This document shows positions 37,204-45,625 of a stretch of 64,000 nt of DNA, one piece after another. The stretch is taken from NCBI GenBank assembly GCA_947502635.1, contig CANNAN010000017.1, forward strand, positions 1-64,000, given 5' to 3'. The position numbers and the translations under genes were made by a program. Origin of the DNA: an uncultured Flavobacteriaceae bacterium (GTDB taxonomy: Bacteria; Bacteroidota; Bacteroidia; Flavobacteriales; Flavobacteriaceae). The number at the start of each line of letters is the position of its first letter. The stretch's first letter is position 1. Under the pieces are notes generated by a model that did not search any database, was not told the origin of the DNA, and saw nothing but the letters and a program-made list of their open reading frames with translations.

Positions 37204-37321
37204 TAGTATACATATCCTATTGTTGTGTACCATTATACAATATTTATAAAAAAATTAAATACTAAAAAAATGTGTTGCACTCACTGGATTGGCACAGCTA
37301 TACTTTAATCTTAAAATAAAA

Positions 37322-38017
37322 ATGAAGAAAATATCCATCCTAATTTGTTTACTTATCTTGATTTCTTGTAATTCTAAAAAAAGTAACGATAACCAGAAAT
37401 CTGACTTAGAAAGTGATCCCAAAATTGATAAACAAGTAAATACTGATAACAACCCTCAGTACATAATCGTTAAAGTTTCAGATAGAAATTCAGAACGTAT
37501 TGAAGAAACAGATGATTTTTCGCCTGCTGAATTAAGAACAACCCGCTTAAGGAATGGTAAATTAATTACTACTTTCAAAGCAGATCTCGGATCTTTTGAT
37601 GAAGAACATAACTATGGACTTGAATTGTCATTTATTAGAAATTCTGAAAAACCTGCTTTAGAATTAAGCACATATAGACTTGTTTCTTTAGGTGATGGTG
37701 TAAAACTACAACCTCAAACAGACATTTTTTTTGAATCTATAAATACGTTTAATTTAGAAACATTTAATGATATTAAAGCAATAGGGGCAATTAACGATTA
37801 CCCAGATCAATTTTATGCTCCTTTAAATGAAGAAAACATTTTAGTAATAAAATCAACAGAAGATTTAATTGAAACAGAAAACTCGACTGATATTATTTCC
37901 GAACACTTTCAGCGTGTAAAAGGGCATCTAATATTCAACATCATAAAAATAAAATCTGGTGAAAATTATTCAATTCGTGTAGATTTTAATATTATCAATG
38001 AAATAAGAGTTCCTTAA
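37322..38017 (+). CDS. Candidate immunity lipoprotein
   Basis: 231 aa from the ATG at 37322; an upstream in-frame start would place the signal 11 residues in. The lipobox LILISC gives Cys17. The mature part has a charged Asn/Asp/Lys linker, then a beta-rich domain (YGLELSFIRNSEKPALELSTYRLVSL). No known family is recognised. It follows leader-repeat copy 3 and lies within the effector island, so it may be an orphan immunity protein. That is inference. Confidence 0.7.
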   Translation: MKKISILICLLILISCNSKKSNDNQKSDLESDPKIDKQVNTDNNPQYIIVKVSDRNSERIEETDDFSPAELRTTRLRNGKLITTFKADLGSFDEEHNYGLELSFIRNSEKPALELSTYRLVSLGDGVKLQPQTDIFFESINTFNLETFNDIKAIGAINDYPDQFYAPLNEENILVIKSTEDLIETENSTDIISEHFQRVKGHLIFNIIKIKSGENYSIRVDFNIINEIRVP

Positions 38018-38028
38018 TTTTGGGGCTT

Positions 38029-38286
38029 TGGTTATTTCCATTTGGAGATTTAGTTTATAAATCTGGTTTCCTTCCAAAATTATAAGGAATACTATTAATG
38101 ATGGGATGCTTTGGCTATTTAATAACGTTTTTTGGTGGCTTTCTTTATTCAAATTTCCATAAAACAATTTTCTCGACTATTATAGGAATACCAGCATCTA
38201 TAGGAGAAATTGGGATTTGTCTATGGCTTTTAATAATGGGAACAAATAAACTGAATATTAAAAAAACGGCAGCCAGAAATATATAA
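38029..38286 (+). pseudogene. DUF4386-family membrane-protein remnant
   Basis: The plus frame GLWLFPFGDLVYKSGFLPKL, an in-frame TAA near 38082, then GCFGYLITFFGGFLY and IIGIPASIGEIGICLWLLIMG reproduces the last two to three membrane helices of DUF4386 proteins (normally about 230 aa). The N-terminal part is absent. It is a degraded passenger gene with no connection to secretion. Confidence 0.65.
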
Positions 38287-38471
38287 TTAATTGCTACACA
38301 AGTATTTTAAATAAACCATCTTTTCCTACATTTTACTATATTGTATTGCGAAAAATCAATCTCGTGTATTTTTCCGTAATTAATCGCACACGTGCTCTGA
38401 TGGAATAATGAACGAGATGGATATTATTCAAACAAAACTGTTGCGTTGACAGACATTATAAATGCAAAAAC

Positions 38472-39920
38472 ATGAAAAAATACTTAGAATACACAAGTGA
38501 GAAATCGTCTAAATTCTGGAAAATAGAGGTAGACGAAAAGACTCATATAATCTCTTACGGGAAAATTGGAACTAATGGTCAAACAAATACAAAGGAATTT
38601 ACTACCGTTGAAGCTGCCATTAAGGAGGGCGAAAAACTAGTAAAAGCAAAATTAAAAAAAGGGTATTTAATTTTAAACCAAGAAGAAGATTCTCAGAAAA
38701 AATGGTTTGAAAGGTTAAACCATAAAATATTCACAATTTATAAGGCCGCTATTCTTAAGTATCCAATAAAAGAGTATAAATATATTCAGTTAAACTGGAC
38801 GGGGCAAGGTTTTGCTTTGGGTCTTAGTCCAAACCCAAGGGATGGGTATCACGAATATATCGATAATGGGGATTGGCATAACGAAGACGAAACCTCTTTA
38901 GAGTCTGTATATAGACAATTAGAAAATATTCCTTATGAGAAATATGACGAAGAAGATGATTGTGAATATGAAGTAGATTTTGAACGAGAAGAGTGGCCTA
39001 AAGATAGTTCAGACTGTTTTGAATTAGAATGTTTTTTGATAAATGTAGGTCTGGGTTTGACTTATATTAGACTAGAAAAAGATAAAGAGGTTAAAAAATA
39101 CCTGGATAAGATAGAAGTGATTAAAATCATTTCTTCAGATAGGGTCTTGGGTTCTTTTACTTATAATTCTCCTGACAAGGATACCCAAAAAAACGTTGTT
39201 CAAGATTTATTAAAAAATGATAAAGAAAGAGAATTAATTCTAGATCTATGGGGAAAGGAGGCTAAAAAAACTGGATTAAAGTTTTTGAAACACTTTCAAA
39301 GAGAAGTGACAAAAATTAAAGATATACCTGCGATTACGCTAAAAGAAGCTCATGAACAAGCTTCCGATTTAAGAGATAGGTATAGAAATGAAGACGTTAT
39401 TGAGGTATTACAACCAGTTTTAGAAAGAGTATTAAATAACAGCGAAACGAAGAATCCAGAATTGATAGAGAAGTGTTGTAACATCATGGGAGAGGCAAGT
39501 ATTGATAATCGCAACGGCTGTAAAGAATCTATTTACTGGTTTCAAAAAGGAATAGAATTTGTGCCTAACGGACGTTGTGCAATAAGTTTAATGTCTTTGT
39601 ATGAACTGGATATAGATGATGATATAGCTTTGGTTGCGTTTTGTGAGAACCATCTGCAACGTATAAATTTAGAAGACAATGTAAATCATACATTTGAATG
39701 TTACAGACATTTGGGAAGAGGATATTTATCATTAAATAACAAGGAAAAAGCAGTAAGCACCTATCAAATAATATTAGATTTTCTTACCCGAATGAATAAA
39801 ACTTCACTGATTGAATATGCAGCTAAAGATCTTCGGAAAATTGAGGATTGGTTTGATGAATATAAAATTGCTATCGAAATTCTAACTTGGTTTAAAATTC
39901 CAGAAATAGAAGTTGATTAA
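38472..39920 (+). CDS. WGR-domain protein with TPR-like C-terminus
   Basis: 482 aa without signal. Residues about 1-75 form a WGR domain (KFWKIEVDEKTHIISYGKIGTNGQTNTKEF, in pieces). The middle (about 80-260) is an acidic unknown domain. The C-terminal 190 residues show helical repeats resembling TPRs (YRHLGRGYLSLNNKEKAVSTYQIIL). WGR domains occur in PARP and MolR-like proteins. It is cytoplasmic and could be a cargo gene or an immunity factor in the island; function unknown. Confidence 0.8.
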   Translation: MKKYLEYTSEKSSKFWKIEVDEKTHIISYGKIGTNGQTNTKEFTTVEAAIKEGEKLVKAKLKKGYLILNQEEDSQKKWFERLNHKIFTIYKAAILKYPIKEYKYIQLNWTGQGFALGLSPNPRDGYHEYIDNGDWHNEDETSLESVYRQLENIPYEKYDEEDDCEYEVDFEREEWPKDSSDCFELECFLINVGLGLTYIRLEKDKEVKKYLDKIEVIKIISSDRVLGSFTYNSPDKDTQKNVVQDLLKNDKERELILDLWGKEAKKTGLKFLKHFQREVTKIKDIPAITLKEAHEQASDLRDRYRNEDVIEVLQPVLERVLNNSETKNPELIEKCCNIMGEASIDNRNGCKESIYWFQKGIEFVPNGRCAISLMSLYELDIDDDIALVAFCENHLQRINLEDNVNHTFECYRHLGRGYLSLNNKEKAVSTYQIILDFLTRMNKTSLIEYAAKDLRKIEDWFDEYKIAIEILTWFKIPEIEVD

Positions 39921-40222
39921 AAAATATTCTAGCACATAACCATCTAAGTTTTATTGTCTCAGAAATGGGTTTAAAACCCTGTACTTTCGGTGCAGAGTGG
40001 TTTATTAATACTTATTTTAAAATAAATTTGTAGCTTATAACATTTAACTCAACTATGATGCAAAGAGTTGAAAGATTTGAAAATGTAAGTAGTTGGGATA
40101 AAATCTATTCTATTTCTCAACTAATTAGATGTCTATTTTTGTAGCTTATTTATTTTAAAGAGTAAAGAATTTAGTAAAGAAAAGAAGCTAAACCATCAAG
40201 CATTGGTGTAGATAACCTAACT
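39921..40222 (+). other. Intergenic gap, no gene seen
   Basis: Only a 29-codon frame from 40055 (MMQRVERFENVSS) is present, too short and without support. The AT-rich sequence leads into leader repeat copy 2. Confidence 0.4.
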
Positions 40223-40478
40223 CTTTTTAAGGCATCACTCAAATAAAATAGACATAATACACTCATTTTAGAAAGTATCTTTCATTCCATTAAAAAGCCG
40301 CTAGAATTGTAAGAATATTTTTTAGATTTACAAGAATATGATGGATATATGTGTATCAGTACACTTACAAAAATATTAAATCAATCATAGAAAAATTGAA
40401 TTTAAGAAAATGAGTGTAAAAGCAAAATTAATAATAGACGAAAAGGAAATAAACGTACTCTGATTTACTTTTGGTTTT
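40223..40478 (+). repeat. Island leader repeat, copy 2
   Basis: Nearly identical to 33361-33617 through the first codons of the TssD frame, with scattered substitutions. One of these turns TGG into a stop (TGA at 40461). Confidence 0.75.
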
Positions 40479-40719
40479 TTGCTCCCAATGAAACCAAACA
40501 GATAGAATTACATATTTACCCTATATTTTTTCATCAGCATTAAGTTCTTTTGAGGTTTATCACGGCTATACAGACAACTATATGAACTATGAAAGGGAAG
40601 CTCCTAGTGGTAGTTTTTATAGTTCAGGAGATAATAAATTTAAAGGGAATATGTTTTCATTGCTTAAATGGCAATGGAATATTGTTCGTACAGACAGAAG
40701 TTTAATCTTAAATTACTAG
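40410..40719 (+). pseudogene. tssD: TssD pseudogene joined to metallopeptidase-effector tail
   Basis: Starts MSVKAKLIIDEKEINVL, then TGA at codon 18. Roughly 105 bases are missing relative to copy 1, the deletion lying within T-runs, and the frame resumes at APNETKQIELHIYP. Directly after this comes an effector tail, SSALSSFEVYHGYTDNYMNYE, then SGSFYSSGDNKFKGN and LLKWQWNIVRTD, ending with TAG at 40717. DNYMNY corresponds to the Met-turn FMDYH of the intact effector, and LLKWQW to FWKFQW. So this was a second TssD-metallopeptidase fusion, now destroyed. Confidence 0.75.
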
Positions 40720-40720
40720 T

Positions 40721-41212
40721 ATGAAAATAATAATTTATTTAATAGGCATTCTTTTTTTTACTTTATGTAATTCTCAAAAAAAAGAAACAGAAACAGAAAG
40801 AAACTACATTATAGAAAAAATTGTTTTTTCAGAAGCTAACATTTCTGAACCTCTAAGCAGTGAAACATATAAAATAAAATTAATTCAATTTAGTTTAGAT
40901 AGTGTTTCATTATTTACAGAAAAATATATAGGGGAAGAATTAGTGACATTAAATAAAATAAGATCATATTTTAATTCTAATGAAAAACTATTTTTCGAAA
41001 TTCCTGAAAAGTATTTAGCCTCAAAAGATTTTTCGTATTTAAATTATTACCCTGAAAATGATGGAGAATTTATTAATGTAGCTATTTATATAAATGGTGG
41101 TAAGGTTATAAATTGGACATTAAGTTATGCTGAAAATGGCTTGCCACAGGATCTAAAACCAGTACATGAAAATTTTACTGCAGCAAAGAAGAAGTTAATA
41201 TTAATCAAATAG
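40721..41212 (+). CDS. Candidate immunity protein, exported
   Basis: 163 aa. The signal MKIIIYLIGILFFTLC ends in a lipobox-like FTLC (Cys16). The mature part has beta-strand character with YYPENDGEFINVAIYINGG. It starts 1 base after the stop of the effector-tail pseudogene, the same spacing pattern as the intact effector and its MORN gene. It is probably an orphan immunity protein; the family is not recognised. Confidence 0.7.
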   Translation: MKIIIYLIGILFFTLCNSQKKETETERNYIIEKIVFSEANISEPLSSETYKIKLIQFSLDSVSLFTEKYIGEELVTLNKIRSYFNSNEKLFFEIPEKYLASKDFSYLNYYPENDGEFINVAIYINGGKVINWTLSYAENGLPQDLKPVHENFTAAKKKLILIK

Positions 41213-41223
41213 AGATTCCTATA

Positions 41224-41244
41224 AAAAATGATTAAAGTAAAATA
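41224..41244 (+). repeat. 21-bp direct repeat, copy 1
   Basis: An exact 21-base copy of 43635-43655, containing ATGATTAAAGTAAAAT. The pair brackets the cysteine-peptidase tails and their two lipoproteins (2.4 kb apart). Confidence 0.7.
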
Positions 41245-41529
41245 CCCGTAATGGTAGGTGTTGATGATGGACCTGAATTAATCAATGACGATATGACTAC
41301 AGAACATTTTGTAGTTATTGTTGGAATGGGCTCTGATACAAGTGGTAACTTTTTCTTATTCTATGATAATGCTGTAGCAAATAATGCTATAGGAACATCT
41401 ACTAAAAATAAACTTTACTGTAAATGCAACGACTTTAAATTAGAAGGGATAGGTGATACTGCAAATTCATATATTCAAGGAAGTTCCAAACAAAAATACA
41501 CAGTAACTCAAATTAGAGAAACAAAATGA
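41236..41529 (+). pseudogene. Cysteine-peptidase-like effector C-terminal remnant 1
   Basis: The frame opens after a stop at 41233 and reads KIPVMVGVDDGPELINDD, then TEHFVVIVGMGSDTSGNFF, LFYDNA and the end VTQIRETK. The PVMVGVD ... HFVVIVG ... DNA series resembles the His/Asn half of C39 or NlpC-type cysteine peptidases and amidases. The Cys-bearing N-terminus is missing, so it is a detached effector tail. Its stop overlaps the next lipoprotein start (ATGA). Confidence 0.65.
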
Positions 41530-42029
41530 AAAAAGCAGCTATTATCTTATTTTGGATTTTATTTATCTTTTCTTGTAATCAAATTAAAACAAATAATAAA
41601 ACAAACCCTAATTTAGAAAGCACGATAATAAATGAAGAGCAAAAAGAAATTAGAAATTCAGCTTTGTTGATTTTTGAAGATGGAGTTTCATCAGATATCG
41701 TTTCTAATTTTTTTCCTCAAAAAAAAATAGATTCTATCTCTTCAAAGATTAAGGAAATTAAAGGAAAGTATTTCTATTGTGGTAAATCCAATTTAAACAA
41801 AAGTCTATTCAAAATAAGTGATAAAGAAGAATATAAAAAAATAATAGGAATAAATACTTCTCATAATATTATAATTGGAAACGACACTTTATATTTTAGC
41901 GGAAGAGATTATTTAGATTGTTTAAAAGAAAATGATAGTATTTTAATAAAATCAACTATATATACTTTTTATCAAGATAAAAAAGAAACTAATTTATTGA
42001 TAATTAATGATTTTGTTAAAATAAAATAA
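41526..42029 (+). CDS. Candidate immunity lipoprotein
   Basis: 167 aa. The signal is MKKAAIILFWILFIFSC (Cys17), with an Asn/Lys/Thr-rich linker. The mature domain includes FFPQKKIDSISSKIKEIKGKYFYC and IIIGNDTLYFSG. It overlaps the preceding effector tail by 4 bases, implying it was the cognate immunity protein. No known family is recognised. Confidence 0.7.
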   Translation: MKKAAIILFWILFIFSCNQIKTNNKTNPNLESTIINEEQKEIRNSALLIFEDGVSSDIVSNFFPQKKIDSISSKIKEIKGKYFYCGKSNLNKSLFKISDKEEYKKIIGINTSHNIIIGNDTLYFSGRDYLDCLKENDSILIKSTIYTFYQDKKETNLLIINDFVKIK

Positions 42030-42188
42030 AAATGGTTTAGAACAATGGTAACCGCAGCAAGAGGCTAACAAAACAATAAAAATAACTTATATGGTTCAAT
42101 TTTAAGAAGGGCTAATTTATTTTGAACTTATTATTGTGTTGATACCGATTTCCATGATACAACCAAATAAAAAACAATAAACTTTAAA

Positions 42189-42230
42189 CTACCGCCACAA
42201 GTTTTTAACTTGTGGTAGCGAACATACTAT
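42189..42230 (+). repeat. Hairpin plus junction repeat, copy 2
   Basis: CCACAAG and CTTGTGG form a 7-bp stem around a TTTTTAA loop, with outer CTA/TAG pairs. The same string, with TAGCGAACATA after it, is at 35967-35999, also directly before an effector remnant. It may be a preferred recombination junction. Confidence 0.55.
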
Positions 42231-42430
42231 ACCCGATCGGAGATTTAATTACAGACCATTTTGCAGTTATAACGGGTTGTGGCAAAGATAATAATGGAAA
42301 ACTATATTTTGATGTCACAGATAATGCTTTTGATTATCAAAAGTATTATTGTAATTGTGAAACTTATGAAATTAGAAGTGCTGATAGACAAATTATTATA
42401 TCACAAATTAGAAAATCAAAAAAATTATAA
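42212..42430 (+). pseudogene. Cysteine-peptidase-like effector C-terminal remnant 2
   Basis: The frame reads IGDLITDHFAVITGCGKDNNGK, then FDVTDNAFDYQKYYCNC and ends ISQIRKSKKL. It parallels remnant 1 in order (DHFAVITG/EHFVVIVG, DNA, YCNC/YCKC, xxQIRxxK) but is diverged, so it comes from a different allele. A GTG at 42212 is the only available start and lies in the junction repeat. It lacks the catalytic Cys half. Confidence 0.65.
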
Positions 42431-42433
42431 GGC

Positions 42434-43531
42434 ATGAAAATGAAAACATTTTTTGTAATTATATTTATTTGTTTATCTGGATGTAAGGAAGATTCAACTA
42501 AAACAGAAAGAATTAGTAGTACGGATCCCTGCTCAATTAAGTTTGATGCTGATAATTATTTATTTTATGCTAGTGATGACAATATTTTATTCGAACGCAA
42601 TAAAAATAAAGACTCTCTAAGTAATGTTCATTTGCTTGAATTTAAAGAAGATAGTGTCTTTTTAAACACAAAAAAAACATTATTACCTGCTTTTAATAAA
42701 GATTATTTGAAATTAGAAAAAGAATTTATAATACTTAATACAATGCCAAGAACATTAGGTAAAAACAGAAAATCAACAGATTTTCTAACTAAGTATGATA
42801 AAGACTTACAAATGATATTAAAAAGAGATATGAATATCTCAAAATATCCAAGTGGCAATAGCTTTATTATTGGTAATGATGATAAATTATTTTATATAAC
42901 TGATGGTTTTGAGTTTAAACAAAAACCAAAGTTAGTGATTTCCCAAATAGATAATTCTTTCAATATACTAAATCAAAAAATTATTGAAAGACAAAGAGAT
43001 GTATTTAAATCTAATCCTTTACAGTCTATTTTTATAGAAGATTTTGGTGTACTTGTTGTCTCGGATTTAACTTACCACAATAATGAAAAACCTATGTTTA
43101 AGATAGAAATGTTCGATTTAAACTTAAACAAAAAATGGGATAAAAATTTAGAGGTTAATTCGGTTGTACATTTAGGATATTCTAATTCGGAAAATAAAAT
43201 ATTTCTTGTAACTAAAAAAGCAGAAAATAAAATAAGCTTCTGGGATTATAATGGCAATAAACAAGTTTTAGATTATGATTTAAATAATCAATTAATAAGT
43301 GTCACATCAAATGATAAAAATATTTTCCTTCTAGAAAATGGCCAAGAAGGAAAATTTGTTACTAAAATCGATTTTTTAGGAAAAAAAATTAAAAAATTAG
43401 AAATTCCTATAAAATCACAATTAAGTGAAGAAAACACTAATAAATTAATATATAAACAAAATCAACTTTTTTTAATTAGTATTAATAACTCTAAAAATCT
43501 TTTAACTGTAACTAAAATACAAGACATATAA
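42434..43531 (+). CDS. Candidate immunity lipoprotein, propeller-like
   Basis: 365 aa. The lipobox CLSGC gives Cys17. The mature part looks like a beta-propeller (repeated hydrophobic strand plus turn units, e.g. SFWDYNGNKQVLDYDLNNQLISV). It begins 3 bases after the end of effector remnant 2. This fits an immunity protein of the cysteine-peptidase effector type. Start choice between codons 1 and 3 is open. Confidence 0.72.
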   Translation: MKMKTFFVIIFICLSGCKEDSTKTERISSTDPCSIKFDADNYLFYASDDNILFERNKNKDSLSNVHLLEFKEDSVFLNTKKTLLPAFNKDYLKLEKEFIILNTMPRTLGKNRKSTDFLTKYDKDLQMILKRDMNISKYPSGNSFIIGNDDKLFYITDGFEFKQKPKLVISQIDNSFNILNQKIIERQRDVFKSNPLQSIFIEDFGVLVVSDLTYHNNEKPMFKIEMFDLNLNKKWDKNLEVNSVVHLGYSNSENKIFLVTKKAENKISFWDYNGNKQVLDYDLNNQLISVTSNDKNIFLLENGQEGKFVTKIDFLGKKIKKLEIPIKSQLSEENTNKLIYKQNQLFLISINNSKNLLTVTKIQDI

Positions 43532-43919
43532 AAAATGATTTAGAAAAATGTATAAGAAAGCATAAGGCTTTAGTTCTTAATTGAAAGTCTTCATTCATTC
43601 GCAAAGTTTCCCAACATAAAATTTAGTATTTACGAAAAATGATTAAAGTAAAATATTTATATTTGACTTACTATCAGTCCAAAGCGTATCGCTTATCATC
43701 TTCCCTACATTTCTTAATACGGGAAGGGTGTTACAAAACATTAAGTTTATCATAGTACAAAAATTGAAGATGAAAATTATTTTTTGTAAGTAAATATTTA
43801 CTATCTTGGTAAGATAAAGATATATGTCGGTAAATATATCCCTAAGTTGTAACCCATTAGAACTAATGAACATCAATAAATTTATTTACTTCTATTAAAA
43901 AATTAATCAAACTTATCTT
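43532..43919 (+). other. Intergenic gap closing the island
   Basis: No plausible gene on either strand; the minus frame at 43643-43876 has no family features. It contains copy 2 of the 21-bp direct repeat (43635-43655) and an imperfect CCCTAC ... GGGAAGGG hairpin near 43700. Sequence composition returns to chromosomal type after it. Confidence 0.4.
43635..43655 (+). repeat. 21-bp direct repeat, copy 2
   Basis: Exact match to 41224-41244; see copy 1. Confidence 0.7.
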
Positions 43920-45452
43920 ATGAAAAATCATTTTATTTATGCAGGTTTAGCGTTAACGTTGTTAGCTTGTAATTCACAAAAAAGTAAAAAAGAAGAAAAA
44001 GTTGTTGTTTTTGAAACTATTACAGCTGTTCCAATGCCATCAACATTAGTTTCAGGTCAAAAATTCCCTACGGATTCTACAACCATTAATAATTGGGTAA
44101 AAAATAGCTTTGTTGTTGATAATCTTGAAACTAATAAGGATATCATTACCCATGGTTGGGACATCTGGGATGCACTAACCACTTATACAAAACAAGAAAA
44201 TAATGGTCAAAAATTAAGAAGGTTTGAAACTTGGTATACACCAGAAGACATCAAAACAGCTTTGAACTCCCAAACGTCAAACAATGCTTATAAATTAGAA
44301 GATTTAGATAGATCTCATACGGGGTATTTAGAGATTCCTCACCAAAACTTACACGGTATTGAAGTGAAAAGTTCCGATGTTGTAGGTTTTGTAAAATGCG
44401 ATCCATCTTCTGCAAATCATATTTATAATAATCAATTATATTATTTCGAAGTTTTAAAAAGTATGATTAAGCCTGGCGAAATAACAAATATTCCTGCTTT
44501 TCCAGCTTCTAGTGTATTGATAAAACCTGTTTTCTATCCTTTGACTAAGGTAGATTCATTGGGGCCAGATAAATATAGTTTACCTTCATGGCCTGGTTAT
44601 AATAATCAAGTACCTATGGATTCTGTAATCGCTAATGGATTTGGTTCAAGTTCTTGGAATAACAATATTACAATTACAACTACTGGAGTAACCGATGCAT
44701 CAAAAAAAGTTTTCTCTATTAATGATTTCATTCATTTTAAGTTAAATAAAGAACAAGCAGCTAATATTATCAATGTAATTGATAATGGACAAGCTGAAGC
44801 AGGAGATTATGCCGTATTGGTAGGTATGCACGTAAATACAAGAGAAAATAGAAGATGGACATGGCAAACTTTCTGGTGGTCAGAGAACCCTACAGCGCCA
44901 CAAAGCCCAAGTTCTTCGTTGATTGCAAGTCATCAACCTATAAGCTTAAACAATGCAGCTAAACACTATGCAATGGCATTGGCTTATAATATGATTAGTC
45001 CTGCACAACCTTACACTGGAGGTTCCAATGCATTAACAAAAAACGAACCTATAAAAGAGTCGATTTATGCTTTCAATCCATATTTAGAAGCTGGGTTCAA
45101 TGCTGCTACATTTGATGATACAGCTTCTCCTTCTAATCCAAATAATTCTGGGGCTAATGATAGTATTAGAAAATATTACAGCGAAGGCTATCAAAAAGTT
45201 GGTGCTGTAAGATTAAGTGAAAAAGTATATACTGGAGGTAAATTAAATAGAGTTGGTATTGAAACAAATTGCATGAGTTGTCATGGCCAGGCAAAATTGT
45301 ATGATGTGCCTGCTATTAAAGACGCTTTCCAATATTATGCAACAGACCAGTATTTTGATTTAAATGCGCCATATTTTAAAAATACTTTGGTACTAGATTT
45401 TGCATGGAGTATTCAGGGAAATTTAATTTACAGAGATTCAATTTCTAAATAA
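43920..45452 (+). CDS. Lipoprotein with c-type heme motif
   Basis: 510 aa. The lipobox LLACN gives Cys17. A long unassigned body follows (THGWDIWDALTTYTKQENNG, WTWQTFWWSENPTAPQ). One CMSCH heme-attachment motif lies at residues 451-455 (ETNCMSCHGQAKLYDV), and methionine-containing segments could supply the axial ligand. It is probably an envelope mono-heme protein of unknown electron-transfer role, outside the effector island. Family not recognised. Confidence 0.75.
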   Translation: MKNHFIYAGLALTLLACNSQKSKKEEKVVVFETITAVPMPSTLVSGQKFPTDSTTINNWVKNSFVVDNLETNKDIITHGWDIWDALTTYTKQENNGQKLRRFETWYTPEDIKTALNSQTSNNAYKLEDLDRSHTGYLEIPHQNLHGIEVKSSDVVGFVKCDPSSANHIYNNQLYYFEVLKSMIKPGEITNIPAFPASSVLIKPVFYPLTKVDSLGPDKYSLPSWPGYNNQVPMDSVIANGFGSSSWNNNITITTTGVTDASKKVFSINDFIHFKLNKEQAANIINVIDNGQAEAGDYAVLVGMHVNTRENRRWTWQTFWWSENPTAPQSPSSSLIASHQPISLNNAAKHYAMALAYNMISPAQPYTGGSNALTKNEPIKESIYAFNPYLEAGFNAATFDDTASPSNPNNSGANDSIRKYYSEGYQKVGAVRLSEKVYTGGKLNRVGIETNCMSCHGQAKLYDVPAIKDAFQYYATDQYFDLNAPYFKNTLVLDFAWSIQGNLIYRDSISK

Positions 45453-45625
45453 AGATGGGCTCCTGATACAATTTTGTTTTACTAGAATTGTTATAGCTCA
45501 ATTCTTTGCTAAATATTAAGGGTTCTGTAGTATCTGTTAAAGTTTATAATGATCTGATCATGGCAAAAAATCAGACTATTTTTTTAGATATTTACATTTT
45601 GGTAGTGTTTTTAATCTAAAGAATT

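Noticed and set aside
35967-43655. Integron attC array
   Set aside because: Junction strings repeat, but I see no paired R/L boxes in the right order and no integrase in the window.
43643-43876. 77-codon minus-strand ORF
   Set aside because: No family features and overlaps the 21-bp direct repeat; likely chance.
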